DNA of 64,000 bases. Origin: an uncultured Campylobacter sp. GTDB lineage: Bacteria; Campylobacterota; Campylobacteria; Campylobacterales; Campylobacteraceae. The position numbers and the translations under genes are program-made. Below the pieces are notes generated by a model, which did no database searches, had not been told where the DNA came from, and saw nothing but the letters and a program-made list of their open reading frames with translations. The stretch spans positions 1-64,000 of the forward strand of contig NZ_CAMYFP010000003.1 of NCBI RefSeq assembly GCF_947255105.1, read 5' to 3'. This document shows positions 52,247 through 60,235 of this stretch, piece after piece; the stretch's first letter is position 1; the number at the start of each line of letters is the position of its first letter.

Positions 52247-53834
52247 TTTCTGCCTTTCTTACTTTATAACCAAGCCAAAATTTGGTATTGCCACTCTTTT
52301 CTATGCGATCCATTAGTAGGTCAAAAATACCATGTGTTCCAACAATTGCTGTAAGCATAGAGGCAGCAATTCCTATACTCATAGTAACAGCAAAGCCCTT
52401 AACAGGACCAGTTCCATAGGTATAAAGTGCTGCTGAAGTAATAAGTGTTGTTAGGTTGGAGTCAATGATAGCACTCATTGCATTTTGATAGCCCTGCGCA
52501 ATACTCTTTCTAATCCCTGCACCACTTTTTAAAACCTCTCTTATACGCTCATTTATAATGACGTTTGCATCAACTGCCATACCGACAGCCAAAACTATAC
52601 CAGCCATACCAGGCAGAGTTAGAGTTGCTCCAAAAAGTGCCATTACAGAGACAAGTAGCAAGATATTTACAAAAAGTGCAATATTGGCAATAACGCCTGC
52701 CATGCGGTAGTAAAATATCATAAAGAGCACTATAAAAATAGAGGCACCAATAAGCGCATTGATACTTTTATCGATACTTTCTTGACCCAAACTTGGTCCA
52801 ACGCTTCTTTTCTCAAGCAAAGTTATAGGGGCCAAAAGCGCGCCAGATCTTAGAGCAATAGCAACATCTCTTGCTTCTTCAACTGTAAAAGCTCCACTTA
52901 TCTGTCCGCTACCAGCGCCAATTCTCTCATTTATCCTAGGTGCTGAATAGACCTTGCCATCAAGCACAATAGCAAGTCTTTTGCCAACATTTGCCGCTGT
53001 AAAGTCACCAAAAATTTTGGCTCCCTCTGAGTTGAGAGTAAAGTTTATAATAGGTTGATTGTTTCTTTGGTCGAAAGCCACTTTTGCGTCAATTAGCATA
53101 GAGCCATCAAGCACAGGAACTTTGTTTAAGATATATTTTATTTTTTCATCTTTTACATCAGGATAGATGATATCGCCATAGGCTGCTGCGTCCTCTTTGC
53201 TTAGTTGATGAGCTCTATCTTGCCTTTTTTCATCTACTGCCATCAGCTCCAAATGAGCCGCCTTTGCAATAAGATCTTTGGCTCTTTGCTCCTCTTGAGC
53301 GCTCTTTACTCCAGGAAGCTCTACAAGTATATCTGTAGCGCCCTGTCTTGCAACAACAGGTTCAGCTAGTCCAAAGAGATCAAGTCTATTTCTTATCGTC
53401 TCAACTGCTTGATCTATCGCATACTCTTTAGTATCAGCTGCCTCTTTAGGAGTTAGAGAGACTATATAGCTAAGACCATTTTTTTGAATATCTAGTCCAT
53501 TAATGCCCTTTAAAATAGCGTCAAATTTAGCCACCTCATCGCTATCAAGAACAGTAAAACTAAAATAGTCATCTTCAATCATAAAATCACTCATCAAAAG
53601 ATCATCTTTTTTAACAGAGTAATTAACACTTGCAGCAACTGACTTAACTCTAGAAGCTATCGCCTCATCGGTCTTAACACCCAAAAGCATATGAAGACCG
53701 CCCTGTAGGTCAAGTCCCAAGTTTATCTTAGAACCTTTTTCAAGCTGAAATATCGACGGGGCTGAAAAGGCTATGGCAAAAATAGCAGCCAATATCAAAA
53801 CAATCAGCTTAAAAGTTACTTTAGCACTACGCAT
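52233..53834 (-). CDS. secD: Protein translocase subunit SecD
   Basis: 533 residues. N-terminal helix then the large periplasmic domain (P1 base/head): KINLGLDLQGGLHMLLGV, ETIRNRLDLFGLAEPVVARQG, DILVELPGVKSAQE, GKRLAIVLDGKVYSAPRINERIGAGSGQISG. Membrane part: RSVGPSLGQESIDKSINALIG, PGMAGIVLAVGMAVDANVIINERIREVL and NLTTLITSAALYTYGTGPVKGFAVTM. Second motor subunit with SecF. Overlaps yajC by 8 bp. Confidence 0.98.
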   Translation of the reverse strand: MRSAKVTFKLIVLILAAIFAIAFSAPSIFQLEKGSKINLGLDLQGGLHMLLGVKTDEAIASRVKSVAASVNYSVKKDDLLMSDFMIEDDYFSFTVLDSDEVAKFDAILKGINGLDIQKNGLSYIVSLTPKEAADTKEYAIDQAVETIRNRLDLFGLAEPVVARQGATDILVELPGVKSAQEEQRAKDLIAKAAHLELMAVDEKRQDRAHQLSKEDAAAYGDIIYPDVKDEKIKYILNKVPVLDGSMLIDAKVAFDQRNNQPIINFTLNSEGAKIFGDFTAANVGKRLAIVLDGKVYSAPRINERIGAGSGQISGAFTVEEARDVAIALRSGALLAPITLLEKRSVGPSLGQESIDKSINALIGASIFIVLFMIFYYRMAGVIANIALFVNILLLVSVMALFGATLTLPGMAGIVLAVGMAVDANVIINERIREVLKSGAGIRKSIAQGYQNAMSAIIDSNLTTLITSAALYTYGTGPVKGFAVTMSIGIAASMLTAIVGTHGIFDLLMDRIEKSGNTKFWLGYKVRKAENATI

Positions 53835-54093
53835 CTAATTTCTTTGAAACAAATTGTCTATCTAACTCAGCCAATACGTCATCATTAAGTTTTACTGTGA
53901 TAAAATCATCACTAGTTTTTACAACGGTACATTTTAAACCACCGTTTGTGACTATTTTATCGCCCTTAGTTAGGTTGTTGAGCATCTCTTTGTGTGCTTT
54001 TGCCTGTTTTTGCTGAGGTCTGATAATTAAAAAATAAAAAATAGCAAAAAATACAAAAAGAGGTAGTAATGAACCAAATAAATTTCCTTGCAT
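53827..54093 (-). CDS. yajC: Preprotein translocase subunit YajC
   Basis: 88 residues, the family's usual length. One membrane helix (LFGSLLPLFVFFAIFYFLIIRPQQ) then KQAKAHKEMLNNLTKGDKIVTNGGLKCTVVK, the classic YajC motif (GDxVVTxGG). First gene of yajC-secD-secF-DUF6394-leuS-lptE-folC-mfd-DUF815-magIII. ATG at 54093 after AAGGATTTACTAC. A TAAAAT -10 candidate at 54130-54135 (minus strand) lies inside the divergent lnt reading frame. Confidence 0.96.
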   Translation of the reverse strand: MQGNLFGSLLPLFVFFAIFYFLIIRPQQKQAKAHKEMLNNLTKGDKIVTNGGLKCTVVKTSDDFITVKLNDDVLAELDRQFVSKKLDA

Positions 54094-55421
54094 GTAGTAA
54101 ATCCTTATTGTTAAAATTTTTAAGAGAGTATTTTACCACAAATGAAATTATAAAAGGCTTTGTTAATGCAATTTTTATATCGGCTTTTATTTTTCTTGAT
54201 CTTTTTGACTCAGTTTTACTCAAAAATTTAAGCCCCTTTCTTGCGATATATGGTCTTTATAGAGTCATTGGTGCAAGTAGATGGGAGTTTTATCATAGCG
54301 GTTTTTTTATCGGAGTTTTTTGGTTTTATTGGATAAGTTTTTCTCTTAGATATTTTAATCTTAGCTTTTTTATACCGCTAGAGATAGTTGCAATAGCCAT
54401 AGTTTATGGTCTGATTTTTACTATCGCTGCACTGCCAAAACAGCTCTATTTAAGGGCGTTGCTTCTTATTGCCATTGGCTATATTCACCCTTTTGGATTT
54501 AACTGGTTTAGCTTGGAGCTAACCTTGATAAATGGAGTTTTTGAGCCAAATTTAAGAGGACTTGGAGCTCTTTTATTTGTCATTGTCATTTTAAAAAGTA
54601 GGCTTAAATTTCAACTCAAATTTTTATTAGCACTTATTGGCTTTTTTAGCGCTCTTAGTTTTACCACTCTTGCTATAAATAAAGCACCACTTAATATCTA
54701 TCTTGCAAACTACAATGTAGATCAAAGCGAGCGACTAGATGACAACAAAATTGATGAGATGATAGGAAAGAATTTAACAACCATCACAAAGGCGATAGAT
54801 GATGGATATAGAGTTGTTGTTTTGCCTGAAAGTGCCTTTATGCTCTATCTAAACAAAGAGAGATATTTGACAAATTATCTAAAAGAGCTATCAAAACAGA
54901 TAGCCATAGTAACTGGCGCTCTCTCTTATGAAGATGGCAAATTTTACAACTCTACCTACCTGTTTGATAAAGGTGAGCAAAAGAGGCTAGATAAAGTCAT
55001 TTTAGTCCCTTTTGGAGAGGAAATTCCTCTGCCTAAATTTATCAAAAAACTCATCAACAAAACTATCTTTGAAGCTCAAGATGACTTTAGCAAGGCTAGT
55101 GAAGTTGGAAGTTATGAGATTGATGGAGTTAGCTTTACAAATGCTATTTGCTACGAGGCAACTAGAGCTGAAATTTACAAAAACAGCCCAAGTTTTGTCA
55201 TCGCCATCTCAAACAACGCTTGGTTTACTCCATCTACAGAGCCAACCCTACAAAGACTTTTTATAAAATATTTTGCTACAAAGCACAACACCGTAGTCTA
55301 TCACAGCGTAAATGGCAGCAAAAGCGAGATAATAACTCCAAAAAGAACAGAGCTGGCTAAATTTATAGAGTCTTTGAAGCTTTTTATAATGGATAAATTT
55401 AACCTCAAAACTAAAATTTAA
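54069..55421 (+). CDS. lnt: Apolipoprotein N-acyltransferase
   Basis: 450 residues if the ATG at 54069 is used. Lnt adds the third acyl chain to lipoproteins. Seen: six to eight N-terminal membrane helices (FFIGVFWFYWISFSL, HPFGFNWFSLEL) and the nitrilase-like domain with catalytic Glu in VVLPESAFMLYL, Lys in LDKVILVPFGEEIPLP, and Cys in FTNAICYEATRAEIYK. The start is uncertain. The ATG at 54069 has a good GAGG but overlaps divergent yajC by 25 bp; the next in-frame candidate is TTG 54108, without a ribosome site, giving 437 residues. Either way the two genes' 5' ends nearly touch. Confidence 0.9.
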   Translation: MNQINFLACSKSLLLKFLREYFTTNEIIKGFVNAIFISAFIFLDLFDSVLLKNLSPFLAIYGLYRVIGASRWEFYHSGFFIGVFWFYWISFSLRYFNLSFFIPLEIVAIAIVYGLIFTIAALPKQLYLRALLLIAIGYIHPFGFNWFSLELTLINGVFEPNLRGLGALLFVIVILKSRLKFQLKFLLALIGFFSALSFTTLAINKAPLNIYLANYNVDQSERLDDNKIDEMIGKNLTTITKAIDDGYRVVVLPESAFMLYLNKERYLTNYLKELSKQIAIVTGALSYEDGKFYNSTYLFDKGEQKRLDKVILVPFGEEIPLPKFIKKLINKTIFEAQDDFSKASEVGSYEIDGVSFTNAICYEATRAEIYKNSPSFVIAISNNAWFTPSTEPTLQRLFIKYFATKHNTVVYHSVNGSKSEIITPKRTELAKFIESLKLFIMDKFNLKTKI

Positions 55422-55433
55422 GAGGTTAAATTT
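55395..55433. terminator. 12-bp AAATTT inverted repeat between lnt and metK
   Basis: AAATTTAACCTC (55395-55406) and GAGGTTAAATTT (55422-55433) are exact complements with a 15-base loop. They overlap the lnt stop codon and lie in the 17-bp gap to the convergent metK. It can form in both transcripts. No T-run. Confidence 0.55.
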
Positions 55434-55438
55434 CAAAA

Positions 55439-56656
55439 CTACTCCTCTATATCCTCTTTTTTGAGAAGTTCTTTGAAGATATCGACGCTATCAAGGCTCT
55501 CCCATGGATAGTCTTTTTGTCCAACTTGTCCATTAGCAGCTACTTGTGCATAGCTAAAACCGCCATCTTTAGGGCTATTTAGTTTGAATTTCTCTATTAT
55601 CCACTTTGGAGTCAAAGCAAAACGTCTTAAGACAAAATTTGACAGCTCATCATCGCTAATCCCTCTATTTGTCCCCATACAATCGACACTAACAGAGACT
55701 GGCTTTGCAAGTCCTATGGCATAGCTAAGCTGAACTATACATTTTTTAGCAAGTCCGGCTGCTACTATATTTTTGGCTATATATCTAGCTGCATAAAGTC
55801 CGCTTCTATCAACCTTTGTGTAGTCTTTGCTAGATTGTGCACCACCGCCAATCGGCGAGTAACCGCCAAAACTATCAACTATAAGCTTTCTTCCTGTAAC
55901 TCCGCTATCGTGCAAGCTTGAGTGATTGACATAGCGTCCTGTAGGATTGATGTGGATGATGGTTTGCTCTTTGTTATAGAGCTTTTTTGGAAGTCCAGCG
56001 CTGTCTATAAGAGTGCCAATAAGCGCCCTTACCTCTTCTATCTTCATACTCTCTACGCAAGGGGCTGAAACTACGATAGTGTGAATCTTTTGCGGTCTGC
56101 ACTCTTCAAAATTTTTCTTACTTCCATAATCAACAGTGACTTGAGTTTTTATATCAACACCTATTTCGTGCGGATGCTCTTTTGCATACTCATAGACCTT
56201 ATTTGACAAAACCCTAGCATAGGTCAATGCCGCTGGCATATACTCTTTGGTCTCATTTGTGGCAAAACCAAACATTATCCCTTGATCACCTGCACCTATC
56301 TCGCCGCACTCTTGATCTACACCTTGATTGATATCGGGGCTTTGTTTGTTTAGAAGTAGCTGAACTTTAACATCGTCTGGATGTAGGCACTGCTCTTTTG
56401 TAAAGTGTGGATTGCCATCATAGCCAATCTCTTTAAGAGCTTTTAGGACAATTTTTTCACACTCATCTTGCTTTAACTCAAAGCTAGACTTTATCTCTCC
56501 ACCTATGATGATGTTGTTGCCCGCTATAAAGACCTCACTTGCGATTCTAGCATTTTTATCTCTTGCTAAAACCTCATCTACAATGGTATCGGCAATAATA
56601 TCAGCGCACTTATCAGGATGCCCTGGACTTACTACCTCTGATGTAAATAAATACAT
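55439..56656 (-). CDS. metK: S-adenosylmethionine synthetase
   Basis: 405 residues. Makes SAM from methionine and ATP. Seen: SEVVSPGHPDKCADIIADTIVDE (ATP/metal motif), ECGEIGAGDQGIMFGFATNE, the P-loop-like GGAQSSKDYTKVDRSGLYAAR, and VSVDCMGTNRGISDDEL, with DGGFSYAQVAANGQVGQKDYPWE at the end. Slightly longer than E. coli MetK. ATG 56656 after AAGAGG. Single gene; SAM supplies the methyltransferase and the radical-SAM MqnC of this window. No SAM riboswitch is seen in the leader. Confidence 0.97.
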   Translation of the reverse strand: MYLFTSEVVSPGHPDKCADIIADTIVDEVLARDKNARIASEVFIAGNNIIIGGEIKSSFELKQDECEKIVLKALKEIGYDGNPHFTKEQCLHPDDVKVQLLLNKQSPDINQGVDQECGEIGAGDQGIMFGFATNETKEYMPAALTYARVLSNKVYEYAKEHPHEIGVDIKTQVTVDYGSKKNFEECRPQKIHTIVVSAPCVESMKIEEVRALIGTLIDSAGLPKKLYNKEQTIIHINPTGRYVNHSSLHDSGVTGRKLIVDSFGGYSPIGGGAQSSKDYTKVDRSGLYAARYIAKNIVAAGLAKKCIVQLSYAIGLAKPVSVSVDCMGTNRGISDDELSNFVLRRFALTPKWIIEKFKLNSPKDGGFSYAQVAANGQVGQKDYPWESLDSVDIFKELLKKEDIEE

Positions 56657-56849
56657 AAAAATTTACCTCTTATTATCTATATTTATAAAGTCTCAATTTT
56701 ACCATCTAATTTTTAAAATGAATTTAATTTAGATACCAATATACAATTTTCAAATTGGAGTTAAATTTGAGCTAAATATGCAAAATTAAATCAATTTTTA
56801 TTAAAGTTTGGCTATATTCATACTTTATTTTATAACAAAGGGTATTTAG

Positions 56850-58100
56850 ATGAATCCAATAATCAAGGCATTTAACGCCTACACTTCGATAAATTTAGTT
56901 TATCGTATCATCATTGGGCTATTGATTGGTGCAGCTGTAGGTCTGCTATGTAGAATCGGCTTTGGCGGAAGTGCTGGAGTTGCAGCTATTTTTGATCTCT
57001 TTGGCGCACTTTTTGTAGGTGCTCTTAGGGCGGTTGCTCCAATACTTGTATTTGTCTTAATTGCAGCAGCGATTTTACTAAGAGATTTTAAAAATATAGA
57101 TGGTCTTAAAAATGTGCTATTTCTCTACCTAATAGCTACATTCCTAGCCTCATGTGTCGGCGTTGGAGCTGCTATGCTCTTCCCTGTTCAAATAACCTTA
57201 ACTGGGCTTGAAAGTGCCACTACATCAGCGCCTGGCGGACTTGACTCTGTTCTTAAAAATTTGCTATTTAATATGGTCGATAACCCATTTAGAGCAATTG
57301 CAAATGCCAACTACATAGGTATCGTTGTTTGGGCTGTAGCACTTGGTGTTACTCTAAAATATACAAGCGATACCACAAAAGATGTCTTTAGAGATCTCTC
57401 AGAAGCTATCACAAAGATAGTTCAGTTTGTTATACAATTTGCACCGATAGGCGTTATGGGACTTATTGCTACAAGTATCTATGTAACAGGCAAAGAGGGA
57501 CTTATTAGCTATGCAAAAGTTACCATTCTTTTGGTAGTTGCAATGCTATTTTTGGCACTGATTATCAACCCTTTGATAACTTGGTTTTATATCCGTAAAA
57601 ATCCATTCCCAATAGTATTTACTTGCTATAAAGAGAGCGGTGTAACTGCCTTTTTTACAAGAAGTTCAGCTGCAAATATACCGATAAATATGAACCTATG
57701 TAAAAAACTAAATTTGGACGAAGAAATTTACTCTATCTCAATCCCACTTGGTGCTACTGTCAATATGGGCGGTGCAGCGGTTGTTATCGCGATACTTTCA
57801 CTTTGCACAGCATATACAGTTGGCGTTGAAGTTAGCTTTTTCTCAGCACTTCTTCTTTGCACAGTTGCTACTCTTGGCGCTTGCGGAGCTAGCGGTGTGG
57901 CTGGCGGCTCTTTGATGCTCATTCCTCTTGCTTGCTCTTTGTTTGGTATCGATGAAGCGACTGCATTCCAAGTTGTTGGAATTGGTGTAATGATTGGCGT
58001 TATACAAGACTCACTCGAAACTGCCATCAACAGCTCAACTGACGTGCTTTTTACAGCTATTGCCTCTCACAGAACAGGTAGTGATGTTGAGGGCATCTAA
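56850..58100 (+). CDS. sstT: Serine/threonine:sodium symporter SstT
   Basis: 416 residues, dicarboxylate/amino acid:cation symporter family, with eight helices and two re-entrant hairpins. Seen: VYRIIIGLLIGAAVGLL, FVGALRAVAPILVFVLI, FAPIGVMGLIATSIY, the serine-rich hairpin TAFFTRSSAANIPINM, LGATVNMGGAAVVIAIL (NMDG-type motif) and IGVIQDSLETAINSSTDVLFTA. Takes up serine, a main carbon source of campylobacters. ATG 56850 after AAAGGGTATTTAG. First of the plus-strand run to smpB; the pepF ATG overlaps its stop by one base. Confidence 0.93.
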   Translation: MNPIIKAFNAYTSINLVYRIIIGLLIGAAVGLLCRIGFGGSAGVAAIFDLFGALFVGALRAVAPILVFVLIAAAILLRDFKNIDGLKNVLFLYLIATFLASCVGVGAAMLFPVQITLTGLESATTSAPGGLDSVLKNLLFNMVDNPFRAIANANYIGIVVWAVALGVTLKYTSDTTKDVFRDLSEAITKIVQFVIQFAPIGVMGLIATSIYVTGKEGLISYAKVTILLVVAMLFLALIINPLITWFYIRKNPFPIVFTCYKESGVTAFFTRSSAANIPINMNLCKKLNLDEEIYSISIPLGATVNMGGAAVVIAILSLCTAYTVGVEVSFFSALLLCTVATLGACGASGVAGGSLMLIPLACSLFGIDEATAFQVVGIGVMIGVIQDSLETAINSSTDVLFTAIASHRTGSDVEGI

Positions 58101-59821
58101 TGGAGTGGGAGTTAGATAGTTTTTTTAAAGGTAGCTCTTATGAGAGTTACCTCTCCTCTTTAAAAAAAGAGTCGCTTGATTTTTTAACCAACTACAAAGA
58201 CAGGCTCTCATCTCTTACTTTAGAAGAGTTTAGCAAGGCAATCCAAAGATATGAGGAGATAGAGGAGAAAATTGCCCATATCCAAAGCTATAGTTATCTT
58301 AAATTTGCCAAAGATACAACTCTTGGCTCAGAACTTCACAAATCAGAGCTGCAAACAGATGAAATTTCACAAAATATTTTATTTTTTACCATTGAGTTTA
58401 ACACTCTAAATGCAGATAAACAAGAACAAATCATAAGCTATCTACCAAAATATAGCTATTTTCTAACTCTTCTTAAAAAGAGAAAAAAACATCAACTAAG
58501 CCTAAAGGAAGAGTCACTTTTGCTAAAGCTAGAACCGCTTGGCAAAGAGTCCTTTACAAGGCTTTTTGATGAGAGTTTTTCTAAATTTAAATTTGAACTC
58601 AGTGGTAAGAATTACTCTCTTGAAGAGCTTCTTAGTAACTTTAGTAGCGACGATAGGAAGCTTAGAAAAGACTCAAGTCTAGCACTTAGCAAAACACTTG
58701 AGCAAAACTCACATCTTCTAACCTTTATCTACAATATGGTAAGAAGTGATCTCAAAATCAAATCCGAATTAAGAGGCTATAAAGAGCCAGAAGAGAGCAT
58801 GCACCTTTATAACCAGATAGAAAAAAAGAGTCTTGACTCTCTTATAGAAGCGAGTGAAAATAGCTTTTATCTAGTTGGCAACTACTATGAGAGAAAGCGT
58901 CAAATTCTGGGCTATGATGAGCTTTTTGACTATGACCGCTATGCACCAATTGCAAAAGAGATTGAGATACCTTTTGATGAGGCAAAAAGAGTTGTGGTTG
59001 ATAGCTTTGCCAAATTTAGCCCCAAATTTAAAGAGATTGCACTAAAGGCTTTCAACGAAAACTGGATAGATGTCTATCCCTCAAAAGACAAGATTGGCGG
59101 TGCATTTTCCTTGGCATCTACAAAACAGACTCATCCACACATTCTTCTAAACTATATGAATAAAAGTAGAGATCTCTTTACTTTAGCTCATGAGCTAGGT
59201 CATGGTGTACATCAATATCTCTCATATGATGTTGGCTACTTAAACAGCGATACACCGCTAGTTATGGCTGAGACTGCCTCAATTTTTTGTGAGATGTTGA
59301 TTTTTGATACTCTCATAAAAAAGGTTAGCAAAAAAGAAAAAGTTGCCCTACTTGCAACAAAACTTGAAGATATCTTTGCAACACTCTATCGCCAAATAAA
59401 CTTCACTACTTTTGAGCGCATAGTTCATGCAAAAGATGGAGATTTAAGTAGCGATGAGATAGGTGAGCTTTGGCTAAAAGAGTCAGCTAAGATGTTTGAT
59501 GGAAAGGTGAAGCTAAATCCGTACTACAAAAGCTGGTGGTCCTATATACCGCACTTTTTCCATACCCCATTTTACTGTTACTCATACTCCTATGCAAAAT
59601 TGCTAGTCTTATCACTCTTTAAGCTCTATAAAAGCGGCAAGTGCAGTGACTTTTCAGATAGATATATAGAGTTTTTAAGCCTTGGTGGTAGCAAAAGTCC
59701 AAAAGAGCTAGTGGCTATCTTTGGGCTAGATATAGAGGATGTAAGTTTTTGGAAAAATGGCATTTTGCTAATCCAAGAGCTATTAGATGAGTTTTTAACT
59801 CTTTCAAAGGAGCAGTTATGA
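58100..59821 (+). CDS. pepF: M3 family oligoendopeptidase F
   Basis: 573 residues. Zinc metallopeptidase of the M3B/PepF group that trims peptides in the cytoplasm. The active-site helix is FTLAHELGHGVHQYLS (HExxH with both His and Glu), and the third ligand lies in ETASIFCEMLIFDTL. Helix-rich N-terminus (SYLKFAKDTTLGSELHKSEL). C-terminal SWWSYIPHFFHTPFYCYSYSYAKLL is the family's substrate-binding histidine/tyrosine block. GAGGG lies upstream of the ATG. Overlaps the downstream gene as ATGA. Confidence 0.95.
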   Translation: MEWELDSFFKGSSYESYLSSLKKESLDFLTNYKDRLSSLTLEEFSKAIQRYEEIEEKIAHIQSYSYLKFAKDTTLGSELHKSELQTDEISQNILFFTIEFNTLNADKQEQIISYLPKYSYFLTLLKKRKKHQLSLKEESLLLKLEPLGKESFTRLFDESFSKFKFELSGKNYSLEELLSNFSSDDRKLRKDSSLALSKTLEQNSHLLTFIYNMVRSDLKIKSELRGYKEPEESMHLYNQIEKKSLDSLIEASENSFYLVGNYYERKRQILGYDELFDYDRYAPIAKEIEIPFDEAKRVVVDSFAKFSPKFKEIALKAFNENWIDVYPSKDKIGGAFSLASTKQTHPHILLNYMNKSRDLFTLAHELGHGVHQYLSYDVGYLNSDTPLVMAETASIFCEMLIFDTLIKKVSKKEKVALLATKLEDIFATLYRQINFTTFERIVHAKDGDLSSDEIGELWLKESAKMFDGKVKLNPYYKSWWSYIPHFFHTPFYCYSYSYAKLLVLSLFKLYKSGKCSDFSDRYIEFLSLGGSKSPKELVAIFGLDIEDVSFWKNGILLIQELLDEFLTLSKEQL

Positions 59822-60228
59822 TGGATTATATTATGAAAAATAGCGATTTTGCAAAGATGATGAAAGAGCATATCAAAGAGCTTATCGGCTTTTTTACATC
59901 AAATGATGTTGCCTTTTCTTTGGTTGCAAATTTGGAATTTGTGAAATTTAACCCAGCTCTTCCACAGCACATCACAGAAAGCCTCCAAGATCAGCCCGCT
60001 ATTTTGTTTGAGCTAGATGGCTATACCCTATCAAGTATCAAGCTTGACGATGAAGACTTTACATTTCATGCAGGTTTTGGCGATGAGATGTTTGCCTCTT
60101 TTGTCACCATTCCATATGGAGCGGTAATTCAAATCTTAGTTAGCAAAAACCCACTACTTACAAATTTTGCACTCTATAAAAGCAAAGATGATAAAATGGC
60201 TCGTTCAAGAAAAGCCTTTAAGTTATGA
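59818..60228 (+). CDS. Candidate SspB-like ClpXP adaptor
   Basis: 136 residues, no assigned function in campylobacters that I know of. Its whole length can be laid over E. coli SspB's substrate-binding domain from memory: helix HIKELIGFFTSNDVAFSLV with SspB AFYEWLLDNQLTPHLV, AILFELDGYTLSSIKLDDED with IVLNIAPRAVGNLELANDE, and FTFHAGFGDEMFASFVTIP with VRFNARFGGIPRQVSVP, then AVIQILVSKNPL with AVLAIYARENGA. The C-terminal RSRKAFKL resembles the basic/hydrophobic ClpX-binding tail. SspB delivers ssrA-tagged proteins to ClpXP. AAGGAG five bases before ATG 59818; the next codon is also ATG. Identity is inferred from pattern, not from search. Confidence 0.6.
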   Translation: MMDYIMKNSDFAKMMKEHIKELIGFFTSNDVAFSLVANLEFVKFNPALPQHITESLQDQPAILFELDGYTLSSIKLDDEDFTFHAGFGDEMFASFVTIPYGAVIQILVSKNPLLTNFALYKSKDDKMARSRKAFKL

Positions 60229-60235
60229 GGGAAAA

